From contig NZ_LT984805.1 of NCBI RefSeq assembly GCF_900250115.1, positions 124,001 through 188,000 on the forward strand: a stretch of 64,000 bases of DNA, in the 5' to 3' direction. Below are positions 9,110 to 17,542 of this stretch, piece after piece. Each line of letters begins with the position of its first letter. The stretch's first letter is position 1. Under the pieces are notes generated by a model. It saw only the letters and a program-made list of their open reading frames with translations. It was not told the DNA's origin and ran no database searches. Source of the DNA: Cupriavidus taiwanensis. GTDB lineage: Bacteria > Pseudomonadota > Gammaproteobacteria > Burkholderiales > Burkholderiaceae. The position numbers and the translations under genes are program-made.

Positions 9110-9538
9110 TTAGCGAGTAAGCTTTTCGAGAGAGACTCGCGCCATGTCTGGCAAGGCTCGAACGAAGAATACGTCGGCCACGTAGTAGCAGGCGATGAAC
9201 TCCGCGACTTCATCGATTACCGATTCCGGGTCTTGGTCACCAATCCAGAAGCAAAAGATTGAGTCATTGTCGGATTCCGGTTTTTCGCTTACAGGCAGCG
9301 TTCCCGCCATGTGCGTTGGACATGAATCTGCCCATTCCGCTGGGCAGCTTTCCCGGAAGGGAATCAAAGTCAGCGCTGGCGCATAGGGTACTTTGAGCCG
9401 TGCTCTTGGCGTCGATCGCTGCTTAGACGACCGACCATCGCCCGGGCCGGCATGTTGTTGTCCGGAATCCCCAGATGCTGTCTGGTCACTGGCGCTATGG
9501 GCCGCTGAGAGCGCGCCAGAGAGACTCTTATTAATCAT
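9110..9538 (-). CDS. Hypothetical protein
   Basis: 142 residues, unrecognised. The first 50 residues are low-complexity Ser/Gly/Gln. The C-terminal half looks folded (DNDSIFCFWIGDQDPESVID, then EVAEFIACYYVADVFFVRAL). The start ATG at 9538 has only a weak ribosome site. It is separated from its minus-strand neighbours by about 65 bp. It could be the last gene of the small-gene cluster at 9.6-10.7 kb. Confidence 0.5.
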   Translation of the reverse strand: MINKSLSGALSAAHSASDQTASGDSGQQHAGPGDGRSSKQRSTPRARLKVPYAPALTLIPFRESCPAEWADSCPTHMAGTLPVSEKPESDNDSIFCFWIGDQDPESVIDEVAEFIACYYVADVFFVRALPDMARVSLEKLTR

Positions 9539-9603
9539 GATTGGTTCGAAATAGAAATCGCCCTCGCCCCATTTGGGGCACCGGGCACGATTGAGGCAGG
9601 ATT

Positions 9604-9804
9604 TTAGGCGCGTACTGCAGCGCTAGCGCTACGAAATCGATGACAGCGTCTGCCTCGTCTGGGAGGCGAAGAATTCCCGCTCGTAACCACCGACCCGCAA
9701 TACCTCGCTAGCCAGTTGGCTGAAGCCGGCGCGCGCCCTCCGCAGGGCCGCCAGAGCCCATCGAACTCCGAGTCATGCAGCCCGATATTGACAATCGGGT
9801 TCAT
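9604..9804 (-). pseudogene. Small ORF ending in a decayed copy of the SbcC tail
   Basis: A 66-codon frame from ATG 9804 (MNPIVNIGLHDSEFDGLW). From about 9710 to 9607 the DNA is a diverged copy of the end of the SbcC-like gene at 11409-11540: in another frame it reads GGYEREFF followed by SQT, then DEADAVIDFVALAL, against GGYEREFFISQTPDLVDEAD...VIDVVALAAL in the intact gene. It has a short internal deletion and is out of frame with the small ORF. This is therefore a fusion of an unknown short gene with a relic of a second SbcC-like gene. Confidence 0.5.
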
Positions 9805-9820
9805 TGACGCTCCTTCAGTG

Positions 9821-10339
9821 TCAGCCAGCAGCAACCTGCGGATGCAGTCTGCGAAGCTCCTTCGGGTTGGTGTTGATGTATGTGCGCATCCCGTCCAGCT
9901 CGATCACGAGGTGGTGGTCAAGACAGGCGGCATACGACGATACCTCGACCTCCTTGGCCGACTCAAAGGCGGCCAGGACCCTCGCACGGTCAACGTCTGC
10001 ACCCACCCATGCAAACACGCGGATGAATGTATGTACCTTCTTGCCGCGAGGCAGCAACTTTGCGGCGTGTTCCGCCGAAATCATGATTTTTGTCATAGTG
10101 TGAGATGTAGATTGCAGGCCAGCACCTGCACGATTGAACGAGAAATTCGCTTCGCGCTTTACGTGAATGTCACCACGGCCGTCAGACCGGATCGTGGATC
10201 GAGTCGGACAGACTGGCCAGGGTTCAAGCTTTGGAATCCGCTCCATGACCTCATAGGCGGGCACGCATGAGCCCGGCTGCTTGCCGTCCATGTCATCGAT
10301 GCTGGGCCCCATGATGGCGATTACGAGCATCACACTCAT
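9821..10339 (-). CDS. Hypothetical protein
   Basis: 172 residues from ATG 10339, or 91 residues if the internal ATG at 10096 (MTKIMISAEHAAKLLPRGKK) is the true start. The C-terminal part is well ordered (GADVDRARVLAAFESAKEVE, then DHHLVIELDGMRTYINTNPK) and is probably the conserved domain. Neither start has a strong ribosome site; a GGTGAAG lies before 10339 inside a small GAAG/CTTC hairpin, which fits the hairpin-buried ribosome sites seen elsewhere in the window. It follows the small membrane gene at 10425-10655. Confidence 0.5.
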   Translation of the reverse strand: MSVMLVIAIMGPSIDDMDGKQPGSCVPAYEVMERIPKLEPWPVCPTRSTIRSDGRGDIHVKREANFSFNRAGAGLQSTSHTMTKIMISAEHAAKLLPRGKKVHTFIRVFAWVGADVDRARVLAAFESAKEVEVSSYAACLDHHLVIELDGMRTYINTNPKELRRLHPQVAAG

Positions 10340-10424
10340 GAAGTCGCTTCACCGGTTGTTGGCCGGGCCTTCTATAGGAAGCAATAAACCCTCGATGAGC
10401 GAGGGCGGCATGTGCGTGCATGGC

Positions 10425-10655
10425 TCACAGCCAGCCCGGACGAACAAGTTTCATGAGCTTTCGCGTGTTGCGTAGGGCCCGCACGCGAAGCACGATACAC
10501 AACGCTGCCATGGCTGCATCAGCGCCGAAGCAACACAGCAACTGCCAATGGAGAAGGGCCGCATCGGGAGTCGTGACGCGAAAGTACAGCGCCAGCGACA
10601 GCATCGCCACCACAGCAAGGACAGCAGTGCCAGTAACGCGAGAGTGGATAAACAT
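10425..10655 (-). CDS. Small membrane protein (paralogue of 45852-46061)
   Basis: 76 residues with two predicted transmembrane stretches (TGTAVLAVVAMLSLALYF and LLCCFGADAAMAALCIVL) and a basic C-terminus. It resembles the product at 45852-46061: both begin with M-x-I-x-SR-[VI]-T and have TAVLA and TT-[EP]-D motifs, and both sit behind the same structured leader. The start is chosen because its ribosome site lies in the conserved leader hairpin; an upstream in-frame ATG at 10790 would translate through the leader. Function unknown; small paired membrane proteins of this kind may be entry-exclusion, holin-like or stress peptides. Confidence 0.65.
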   Translation of the reverse strand: MFIHSRVTGTAVLAVVAMLSLALYFRVTTPDAALLHWQLLCCFGADAAMAALCIVLRVRALRNTRKLMKLVRPGWL

Positions 10656-10760
10656 GGACAGGCTCCGGAAATGGACGGAGCCTTGCCCATAGGGAAGGCC
10701 CCTATGGGTGAAAGAAATTTGCTGACTGGTGCCAGCGAGGTCGATGCGTCGATGACGCGG
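10656..10760 (-). promoter_or_regulatory. Conserved structured 5' leader (copy 1)
   Basis: In gene sense: hairpin 1 (GCGTC-ATC-GACGC, 10746-10758), the conserved ATCGACC (10739-10745), a weak middle stem, TTTC, a CCCATAGGGG/CCCTATGGG hairpin (10686-10708), then GGCTCCG...CGGAGCC (10661-10682), whose 3' arm contains the Shine-Dalgarno GGAG. This order recurs in the other copies. Confidence 0.75.
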
Positions 10761-10771
10761 GTAGTAGTCAG

Positions 10772-10800
10772 ATTCTAGCGAGAAGCGCACGCGGCGACAA
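10772..10800 (-). promoter_or_regulatory. Promoter ahead of leader copy 1
   Basis: Minus strand: TTGTCG (10795-10800) and TAGAAT (10772-10777) with a 17-bp spacer, about 15 bp upstream of hairpin 1. Leader copies at 28.4 and 46.1 kb have near-identical promoters (TTGTCG/TTGTCC and TAAGAT). Confidence 0.6.
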
Positions 10801-10823
10801 TCCGCCGTCGAGGAGGCCTACAC

Positions 10824-11324
10824 TCATTTGTCGTCCGAAGACGCGAGCATGGCGACCTCACAGAGGACATAGCGCGAGAACATCGCGTCGAAGTCCTCTT
10901 TCTGCTTGCCTGAGAAAAAGACACCGGCCACGTCGCCGTGGTCGATCTTCAGGCGCAGCTGCACCGCCAGACAGGCTGCATGCAGGGCATCCTCCACCAG
11001 CCCCGAAATGAGCATGCTTACCTTTTCCATCCCGCTCGCCAGCCAAGTATCCAGTGCCTGCTGGACCTGGTTTGCCGCCTCGCAAAACGCTTCAGCATCG
11101 CTTTCGGTGACGCGGGGAAAGAGGCGCGGTAGGTCGCCATCGTCCGCACACAGTCCCCCGAATTCGTTGGCGTCGACGTAGTCGTGAAGCGCGCTGAAGG
11201 TCTTTACTGTCGGCGGTATGCGGCCCGAAGCGATCTCCTGTCGGATTTGAGCCTTTCCCAATTCGATCGCGTTGGCGACGAACTCCTCCTGCTCCGCGGT
11301 CAGCTTCATTGTCGTTGCATTCAT
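10824..11324 (-). CDS. Hypothetical protein downstream of the SbcC-like gene
   Basis: 166 residues, acidic and mainly helical, unrecognised (MNATTMKLTAEQEEFVANAI at the start; GMEKVSMLISGLVEDALHAA in the middle). It follows the SbcC-like gene after 84 bp that contain an intrinsic terminator, so its expression probably depends on read-through. No membrane segment or cysteine motif is seen. Confidence 0.6.
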   Translation of the reverse strand: MNATTMKLTAEQEEFVANAIELGKAQIRQEIASGRIPPTVKTFSALHDYVDANEFGGLCADDGDLPRLFPRVTESDAEAFCEAANQVQQALDTWLASGMEKVSMLISGLVEDALHAACLAVQLRLKIDHGDVAGVFFSGKQKEDFDAMFSRYVLCEVAMLASSDDK

Positions 11325-11345
11325 GGTGTCATCTCGGAAGTCATA

Positions 11346-11380
11346 GAAAAAAGGCCCGCACCCCTTTCGGGAATGCGGGC
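11346..11380 (-). terminator. Intrinsic terminator between SbcC-like gene and 11324 gene
   Basis: Minus strand: GCCCGCATTCCC / GGGGTGCGGGC stem around GAAA, followed by six T. It lies only 22 bases before the next start codon, so it may act as an attenuator within the operon. Confidence 0.8.
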
Positions 11381-11408
11381 ATGATCAGAAAGGAACGGAG
11401 TCGCGGCG

Positions 11409-13730
11409 CTACAGAGCCGCGAGCGCCACGACGTCGATGACGGCATCGGCTTCATCCACGAGATCGGGCGTCTGGCTGATGAAGAATTCCCGCTCGTAGC
11501 CGCCAAGCCGGAGCACCTCGCGCTTCATCTGCATGAAGGCACGTTTGCGCTCCGGATCGAGCGGCCCGTCCGCTTCGTCGGTGAACAGGGTCTGGAACGG
11601 CTGCTGCGTGTCTTGCGCCCGGTACAGGGCGATTCCACGCGTCAGGCATTCGTTGATCCACACCTTCTGGCCGCCACTCAGCACCGAGAAATCCTTCGTC
11701 GTGCCGTTGTCCGCGTCAAGAACGCTGATGGCGAAGCCCTCCCGGGCGTCACCATTGGCCAGCTTCGTCTGGGTCTGGATGGCGACCGTGAAGCGCCTTC
11801 CGTAGCACGCCAGCAGCAGGTCATTGACCATCGCGGTGATGGCAGGGCCCGCGTCGTCGATCGACAGGGCAATGACGCCATCGTTGCCGAGACCCTTGGC
11901 AAGCAGCTTCCATTGGGCAATCTCGTCGGACAGGCGCTGGACCCGTGATTCCAGACCGTCCAGCCCGGCAAGCTCCCGCTCGATCAGACTGCGCTCGGTG
12001 GCCAAGGCGCTTTGCCGGCGGATCAGCGATTCGATCCGGCCGTCCAATGCACTGACCGCCTCGCGGCTGGCTGCAAGCCGACGATCGAGATCGGCAACGA
12101 GGCCCGTCACGTCCGTCACAGCCAGGCTGTCGCGCTCGCGCTGCAGGCTCGCCAGTTGCGTGTCCACGTCACGGATATCACGGTCGAGCCGCGCCTTCCG
12201 TTCGGTGTCCTCCGCGTCCAGGGTCACGAGATCGCGTTGCGCCAAGTCCAATGCGGCCGCCGAAGCATCGAGCAGAGGCTTCTTCGCTGCAAGCCCCGTG
12301 AGGCGCTGCAGATCTGAATTGCCCTGCTCGACTTCCTGCCGCAGCGCTGCAACGGCGCGGCGCACCTCATTGAGCCGCGCCAGCGCTTGGCCCAACTGCT
12401 GCAAGGCTTCCTGCTTTGCCTTGTAGCTGGTACGCAGGTTCGCCACTTCGATGACCTGTGGCTCGAGCTTGCCCTTGGCTTCGCGCGCTTGGGCCAGCAA
12501 CGGACAACGCGCGTGCATGTCATGGCCAGCGCACGGCACCTGGTCCATCACTTCCGTCTGGGCCTTTAGCGTCTTGACCAACTGCGCCGCCACCGAGCCG
12601 CGGGATTCCATCCCCCTTAGCTCACTGGCGATCGCCGCGTGCTGGCCGGCAACGGGCTCCAGATCGGCAAGCTCCTTCTGCAGGCGGTCGAGTTCGCCGC
12701 GATGGCGGCCGAGAGCCAGCTGCGCTTCGTCACGCTGATGGGCTGCCGCCTTGATGGCTTCAGCCTGTGCAAGCGTGGACCGGTGCTCCGCAGCAAGGCG
12801 TTGCAGATCCTGCCGCCGCGCCGAAGCCTTCGACGCCGCAGCACGGGCGTCGCCGGCCAGCTGCTGCCGGCGGCCCGTCAGTTCACGATGGCGCTGGTCC
12901 AGCTCGCGCAAGCGTGCTTCGGTTCCGGCAGAAGCGGCCTGCTTGGCCGCCAGCGTCGCACGCTCCTGCTCCAGCTTGCTGCCGCTGGTGAGCAGTTCTG
13001 CGCGGCGGGCGCGCTCGGCGTCGAGTCCTTCGTCAATCTGGCAAATCTCCTGGGCGATCGCGTTCACGGTGTCGCGCTTGCCGGACAGCACAAGCACGTC
13101 CCGCTGCACCGTCTCCAAAGCCCGGTTCAACGCCTTGGCGACGTCGCCTGCCTTGGCCGACAACTCGCGCAGGTGGTCGATCCCGAGCAGCTCGGCGAGC
13201 AGCTTCTTGATCTCGGCAGGCTGATAGGTGGTAAGCGGCCGACGATTCTGGGCAGAGAAGACGCTCGTGAAGAATGCCTCGGCCGAACCCAGCACCGCCT
13301 CGAGGCAGAGACCATAGGTCTCCGCCTTGCCATCGGACAACGTTCCGTCGGCCAACTGCACCGGCTTCCAGTCGCCACCCACCTTCTCGAACAAGTAGTA
13401 CTCCGCCTTGCGGCTCTTGCCCGGGTTACGGAATGCGAATGCCGACCGGTAGATCTTGCCGCCATGTTCCCATTCGAGATCCTTCTCTCCGCGCGGGGCG
13501 CACAGGTGGTCCCAGTACGAAAACGCGTCGGCCGACATCTTGGCCGCGTGGCTGGGCATGATCGGATACGGATGCAGGTTGTCCATGATCGTCGTCTTGC
13601 CGGCACCGTTCGGGCCGACAATGGCGATCAGCCCAGCGGGCAAGGAAGAGAGGTCGACGGTAATGCTGTCCCGTTGCATGCCGTCACGGATCCCGTGGAA
13701 TCCTGCGAGGGTCAGCTTCAGTGGGCGCAT
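11409..13730 (-). CDS. SbcC/Rad50-like ATPase
   Basis: 773 residues, SMC-like organisation: Walker A (GPNGAGKTTIMDNL, about 40-53), a Q-loop region (FSAQNRRPLT), long coiled-coil arms (about 200-350 and 420-600), a central hook, the ABC signature SVLSGGQK and Walker B/D-loop LFTDEADGPLDPERK. The hook reads VPCAGHDMHARCPLL, a CX8C spacing rather than the CXXC of canonical Rad50/SbcC hooks. With an SbcD-type nuclease it would open DNA ends and hairpins or process palindromes. It is shorter than chromosomal SbcC (about 1000 residues), as in phage and plasmid versions. It overlaps the 13718-14248 gene by 13 bp. The SbcD-like partner lies just upstream at 14425. Confidence 0.85.
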   Translation of the reverse strand: MRPLKLTLAGFHGIRDGMQRDSITVDLSSLPAGLIAIVGPNGAGKTTIMDNLHPYPIMPSHAAKMSADAFSYWDHLCAPRGEKDLEWEHGGKIYRSAFAFRNPGKSRKAEYYLFEKVGGDWKPVQLADGTLSDGKAETYGLCLEAVLGSAEAFFTSVFSAQNRRPLTTYQPAEIKKLLAELLGIDHLRELSAKAGDVAKALNRALETVQRDVLVLSGKRDTVNAIAQEICQIDEGLDAERARRAELLTSGSKLEQERATLAAKQAASAGTEARLRELDQRHRELTGRRQQLAGDARAAASKASARRQDLQRLAAEHRSTLAQAEAIKAAAHQRDEAQLALGRHRGELDRLQKELADLEPVAGQHAAIASELRGMESRGSVAAQLVKTLKAQTEVMDQVPCAGHDMHARCPLLAQAREAKGKLEPQVIEVANLRTSYKAKQEALQQLGQALARLNEVRRAVAALRQEVEQGNSDLQRLTGLAAKKPLLDASAAALDLAQRDLVTLDAEDTERKARLDRDIRDVDTQLASLQRERDSLAVTDVTGLVADLDRRLAASREAVSALDGRIESLIRRQSALATERSLIERELAGLDGLESRVQRLSDEIAQWKLLAKGLGNDGVIALSIDDAGPAITAMVNDLLLACYGRRFTVAIQTQTKLANGDAREGFAISVLDADNGTTKDFSVLSGGQKVWINECLTRGIALYRAQDTQQPFQTLFTDEADGPLDPERKRAFMQMKREVLRLGGYEREFFISQTPDLVDEADAVIDVVALAAL

Positions 13731-14248
13731 TCGGACACCTCCATGCCGGTAAAGGAGTGGAGGTAGTCCGGCGGCACTTCCATCACGTCATCATCCAGCA
13801 ACGGCATGTCTGCCGTCATGGATTGTTGGGCGGTGGGTGCGTCATGCGCGGGGTTGCCCGCGATCGCGCGCTCGACCGAGCGGCGTGCGGCCGCGAACTG
13901 CGCTGCGGCCATCGTCATGAGAGCATTCCAGTCCCCCTCGCCGGTCAGGGCGCGGAGTTCCAGCTCGCTCCACTGGGAAGCCAGGCCATGCGAGAACGAC
14001 CAGATGAGGTCCTGCAGTTCCTTGGATGGCGCCACGGCATAGAAGGTGTTACCACCGGCCTCGCCCAGCGCCATCACCAGCATGTGGTCATGCTTGGCAA
14101 TGACCGCGCCCCGGCCTGCGCCAAATGGCTCGTACAGCGTGCATGGGGTGAATCCATGCTGATCGGTCAGGCGCTTGGCCATCTCCGAACGATTGATAGA
14201 CGTCTCGTCGACGAACAGCCACTGCGGGCCGGCGTGGTACAGGACCAT
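13718..14248 (-). CDS. Hypothetical protein between SbcD-like and SbcC-like genes
   Basis: 176 residues, unrecognised. It starts at ATG 14248, directly after a leader hairpin that holds its ribosome site (GAGGAG). A glycine-rich stretch (PFGAGRGAVIAKHDHMLVMA) and an acidic C-terminus are visible. The 3' end overlaps the SbcC-like start by 13 bp, so translation is coupled. Its fixed place suggests an accessory subunit of the nuclease, but that is inference. Confidence 0.6.
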   Translation of the reverse strand: MVLYHAGPQWLFVDETSINRSEMAKRLTDQHGFTPCTLYEPFGAGRGAVIAKHDHMLVMALGEAGGNTFYAVAPSKELQDLIWSFSHGLASQWSELELRALTGEGDWNALMTMAAAQFAAARRSVERAIAGNPAHDAPTAQQSMTADMPLLDDDVMEVPPDYLHSFTGMEVSECAH

Positions 14249-14352
14249 GTTGCACTCCTCAGGATAGGACGGAGTGCGCCCCGGACGGGAAGCACCCGTC
14301 AGGGACAATGGAAAGAAATGGATACTGCTGGGTCGATGCGTCCAGGACGCGG
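14249..14352 (-). promoter_or_regulatory. Conserved structured 5' leader (copy 2)
   Basis: Gene sense: hairpin 1 GCGTC-CTG-GACGC (14338-14350), ATCGACC (14331-14337), TTTC, a GACGGGTG.../CCCGTC hairpin, and finally GCACTCC...GGAGTGC (14252-14277). The last hairpin pairs the Shine-Dalgarno GAGGAG of the ATG at 14248. It places the SbcC-like unit under this leader, although the SbcD-like gene lies just upstream. Confidence 0.75.
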
Positions 14353-14424
14353 GGTGAAACCGGGTTTCGACTGCCACAAAGGCAGTCGGAACATGGCTTG
14401 CATGCTCAAGGTGTTGGCGTATTG

Positions 14425-15852
14425 CTACGCAAAAAGGTCGTCGGTCAGCCACTCCATCTGCGGCGCTGCTGGAGGGGTCAAGCCCAGTGGTTCGGCACGC
14501 GTAGTTGGTACATCATCGACGGGCGTCGCGAACGGGCTGGCTCCGGATGGGAAATCCTCCGACCAGGCGGGCGATTCCGCGGGTTCCGGCGCCGGCATGC
14601 CGCGCAACTGCTCAAGCACGCCGTCAGCAATCGACTGCGCGTCAAGCGATTCCAGTAGCGCCAGCCGTTCCGCGAGAGGGCCTGTTGCAACACCGGTCAG
14701 TTCCCCCCACCGCGAAAGCTTCTCGAGTAGGCTTGCCGCACGGCTGATGCCTTCGGCACGGCTGCGCACGGCGGGCAGGACGCGGGCTTCGATCTTCAGC
14801 TCCGCGCTCTTGCCGAACAACGCCATGATGGCGTCGCGGTCGACCAGCTGCCGATGCTCTTCGTTCACCGTCCAGCGCACGCGCACGAACTTGTCGGCAG
14901 CCTCGGCCGCAACGGCAGCCAATGCGTCCATGTCCGGCGGGCCATCGAAGTCCACGCAGACCGTCTCGCGCGCGGGCGTCTCCACCAGCTGCGCGGTCGC
15001 CCGGCCCGGAACGATGTCCCATTGCAGGTATCCTTTGGCGCCGATCTCGCCGTAGTGGAAGCGTCCGATGGAGCCTGGATAGGCAACCACCCTGCCCTCC
15101 CGCTCCCATTGCTGGGCACGGTGGATGTGGCCGAGTAGGAAGCCATCGCACTCGGCCTCGAACAGGGCTCCGATCCTGAACTCATGATCGAAGCCTGCCA
15201 TGGGCACGCCGTGCTCGGTCTGGCAGCCATTGACCGTGCCGTGCGAGACGCCGACCGTGGCGATTCCCCGACTGCGCAAGCGAGCGTTCATCGTGCCCGC
15301 CGCCACCAGGTAGCTGGCCAGGTGGTCACCCACCGCGGTTGCCGCATTGGCCACGCCAGCGGCCGCAGCCAGCACCGCCTTGTTGACAGTCGGCACGCAG
15401 GTGAAGACAACCTTGGGCATGCCGTGTTGGGCCAGCAGGGCGTCAAACTCCGCGTCGGTGAAGATGGGACCACCAGACGGGTGAAACGCGCCGTCACACA
15501 CCGCCACCTGGTGGATGCGATCAGCGACGTACACCGGATACTGCGCACCGATGAGCCTGAACACGTCCAGCGTGCCGGGCGGTTCGTGGCTAAATGTCCC
15601 TTGTAGCATCAAAACCGGGCAGTAGCCCGAGAGCCGATGGATGCGCCGCGCGAGCGATCCAAACGCCGGCGTGTGCGCATCGAGTCCGTGGTCCGTCGAA
15701 TCGCCGGACACGACGGCCACGTGGCAGCCGGAGACGATGGCATTTTCAACTGCGAATCCGAAACACCGGTCGGCCTCGGCGAGGTTGCCGGGCGAGTAAT
15801 GCAGGTCAGAGAAGTGGGCAAGCCACAAGGGTTCGCTCTCGTTGAGCATCAT
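14425..15852 (-). CDS. SbcD/Mre11-like metallophosphoesterase
   Basis: 475 residues. Metal-binding motifs of the calcineurin-like nuclease family run in order: FSDLHYS (D-x-H, about residue 15), VVSGDSTDHG (G-D-x-x-D), LQGTFSHE (in place of GNHD/E), VGVSHGT and LLGHIHRAQ (G-H-x-H). After about residue 260 comes a capping/coiled region and a Pro-rich tail ending EWLTDDLFA. It is the nuclease partner of the SbcC-like ATPase downstream. The start at 15852 is preceded by GGAGG. The Asn of the GNH motif is replaced (GTFSH), which is worth checking in relatives. Confidence 0.8.
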   Translation of the reverse strand: MMLNESEPLWLAHFSDLHYSPGNLAEADRCFGFAVENAIVSGCHVAVVSGDSTDHGLDAHTPAFGSLARRIHRLSGYCPVLMLQGTFSHEPPGTLDVFRLIGAQYPVYVADRIHQVAVCDGAFHPSGGPIFTDAEFDALLAQHGMPKVVFTCVPTVNKAVLAAAAGVANAATAVGDHLASYLVAAGTMNARLRSRGIATVGVSHGTVNGCQTEHGVPMAGFDHEFRIGALFEAECDGFLLGHIHRAQQWEREGRVVAYPGSIGRFHYGEIGAKGYLQWDIVPGRATAQLVETPARETVCVDFDGPPDMDALAAVAAEAADKFVRVRWTVNEEHRQLVDRDAIMALFGKSAELKIEARVLPAVRSRAEGISRAASLLEKLSRWGELTGVATGPLAERLALLESLDAQSIADGVLEQLRGMPAPEPAESPAWSEDFPSGASPFATPVDDVPTTRAEPLGLTPPAAPQMEWLTDDLFA

Positions 15853-15891
15853 GCTACCTCCAAACGAAATGTGCCGGCGAAGTGCGGCAGG

Positions 15892-15923
15892 AAAAAGAAA
15901 AGGGAAGCCCAATGGGCTTCCCT
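15892..15923 (-). terminator. Intrinsic terminator between RDF-like and SbcD-like genes
   Basis: Minus strand: AGGGAAGCCC / GGGCTTCCCT stem followed by TTTCTTTTT, lying between the stop at 15950 and the start at 15852. Confidence 0.7.
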
Positions 15924-15949
15924 GCGAACGCCGGCACGAGGCTGGCAGG

Positions 15950-17245
15950 TTACGGAAGGACGTCCGCGGCGATGGCGGCCACCTGTTCACGGAACGCGAG
16001 CGGATTGACCAGCGCCGTACGCAGCTCTATCACGAACTGCCGCACGTCCTGCGGACGCTTGGACCAGCCGCGCCCGAAGGTGGCCGCAGCAAAAGCCTTG
16101 AGCTGCGTTGCCCCTTCATCGCTGTCCAACGCCAGGCGGGCAACGAGGTCTCGGTACTGGCTCTCGAGATCGTCGTCCTCGTGCGGTGGCTCCGCACCTG
16201 CGCTGTGCACAGGCAGGGTATTTCCGTCGCCAGTGTCCGGGTCGTGGGCGAGGTCGGCAACATCTGCACCAACACTCTGGTCCCCTTCCAAGGCGTAGGC
16301 GGCCTGATTGGCCAGTTCCAGAGCAGGCACCGGGCGGTCGGAACCGTCCAGCAGCGCGGCAATGTCGATTTCTGCGTCAAGCGTGATGAGCCATTGCATC
16401 TGGCGCACCGGCTTGCCGCCGTCATCGATACGGCTGATCTCGACTTCCTGCTTGGACATCCAGAACTTGACGCCCACCAGCCTGCCACGGGCCATCGCAA
16501 CAGTCTGCATGGCGGCGTGAGCCTTTTGCAGGACGTAAATCGAGGTCGTGGGCATTTCGATGAGACCAAGGCCCGTTGCGCACGGCACGGCGAAATAGAA
16601 ACTGGCCGAGAGGTTGCAATGTCCGCCCTGGTACTGCGGGCATTCCTGCGGGTCACAAATGCCATCAGGGACATCCTCGTCCTGACGCAGGATGATGGTG
16701 CGGCCGCCCCACATGCGCTTGGCGCGGTTGGCGCGGGCGTCACGCACAGGTGGCGCGTACATCTTGCAGTAGCGCCTACCGTCGGAGCCATACTCGGAGA
16801 AGTACTGTCGACCGCTGTGCGTCCATGCCACGAGCTGGTTGGGCATGTTGCTCAGCCAGTCGTCGAACGCGAACACCACGGGAAAGCGCCAGAGGCGATG
16901 TCCATTGCCGTCGTTGCGGTCCTCGCCGTAGCGCCGCACGATGTCCTCGGCCAGCGCCGGGTTGGCGAAGTCAGAGGCACGGCAGGTGAACCACGGAACG
17001 TTCTTCGGCACCATCGGCATCTTGATGCCGGTCGCCCGGGTGATCTCGGCCGCAATACGCTCGAAGCTCTCGCCTCGAGCCAGGCCGGCATCGTGGATCC
17101 GCACGGCTTCGGGCTTCTCGCGCGCGGCCTTGGTCAGGACCTTGATGCCGGGCCGGATCTTGCCGATGATCGGCGGCCGCATGGGCCGCTCTTCTAGCAG
17201 GCTTCGGCGTCCGCCGGGCTCGCTGTAGGTGATGGGTGCATGCAT
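15950..17245 (-). CDS. Recombination-directionality-factor-like / metal-binding protein
   Basis: 431 residues. The N-terminal two thirds resemble phage Gp3-like recombination directionality factors and the proteins often named hydrolase or metal-binding protein: IGKIRPGIKVLTKAA near residue 28, a W-rich stretch (LWRFPVVFAFDDWLSNMPNQ), a Cys cluster (GICDPQECPQYQGGHCN) that could bind zinc, and LIEMPTTSIYVLQKA. The last 120 residues are acidic and less ordered. Such proteins flip the direction of serine integrases, but no serine integrase is in the window, so the role here is open. The 5' end overlaps the 17194-17505 gene by 52 bp. Confidence 0.55.
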   Translation of the reverse strand: MHAPITYSEPGGRRSLLEERPMRPPIIGKIRPGIKVLTKAAREKPEAVRIHDAGLARGESFERIAAEITRATGIKMPMVPKNVPWFTCRASDFANPALAEDIVRRYGEDRNDGNGHRLWRFPVVFAFDDWLSNMPNQLVAWTHSGRQYFSEYGSDGRRYCKMYAPPVRDARANRAKRMWGGRTIILRQDEDVPDGICDPQECPQYQGGHCNLSASFYFAVPCATGLGLIEMPTTSIYVLQKAHAAMQTVAMARGRLVGVKFWMSKQEVEISRIDDGGKPVRQMQWLITLDAEIDIAALLDGSDRPVPALELANQAAYALEGDQSVGADVADLAHDPDTGDGNTLPVHSAGAEPPHEDDDLESQYRDLVARLALDSDEGATQLKAFAAATFGRGWSKRPQDVRQFVIELRTALVNPLAFREQVAAIAADVLP

Positions 17246-17505
17246 TCGTCCATTCTCCTTTTCTGAAGGAACTGAACGACCTGCGCCCGGATGGACACAG
17301 CATGCTCCCGAAGGCGCAGGGCTGTGTCGGCCCCGCGCTGGGTCGTTACGCGATTGAGGAAATCCGCTCGCGCGGTTTCCGAAAGACTGGCGACATGAGC
17401 CGCCTCACAAAGTGCGCGCCAGGCGTGCGGCATGTCCTTGTACTGCGGACGGCGCAGGTCCAGCGTTGCCGCGATGGCGGCGGAAATCTCGGCGTTCTGG
17501 TGCAT
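17194..17505 (-). CDS. Hypothetical protein at operon head, separated from upstream DNA by ISL3
   Basis: 103 residues (MHQNAEISAAIAATLDLRRP), unrecognised, helical, basic C-terminus. The start at 17505 has a good ribosome site (AGGAG, 7 bases). The ISL3 element begins 46 bp upstream, so the native promoter region has been moved 1.3 kb away. The operon 17505 to 15852 may now depend on an IS-derived promoter. It overlaps the RDF-like gene by 52 bp in another frame. Confidence 0.6.
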   Translation of the reverse strand: MHQNAEISAAIAATLDLRRPQYKDMPHAWRALCEAAHVASLSETARADFLNRVTTQRGADTALRLREHAVSIRAQVVQFLQKRRMDECMHPSPTASPADAEAC

Positions 17506-17542
17506 GAGCGTCTCCTGAAGATCGAGGTCTCTCACCAGAAAC

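Noticed and set aside
12639..13766. Long plus-strand frame across the SbcC-like gene
   Set aside because: Antisense shadow; the minus strand carries Walker A, signature and Walker B motifs.
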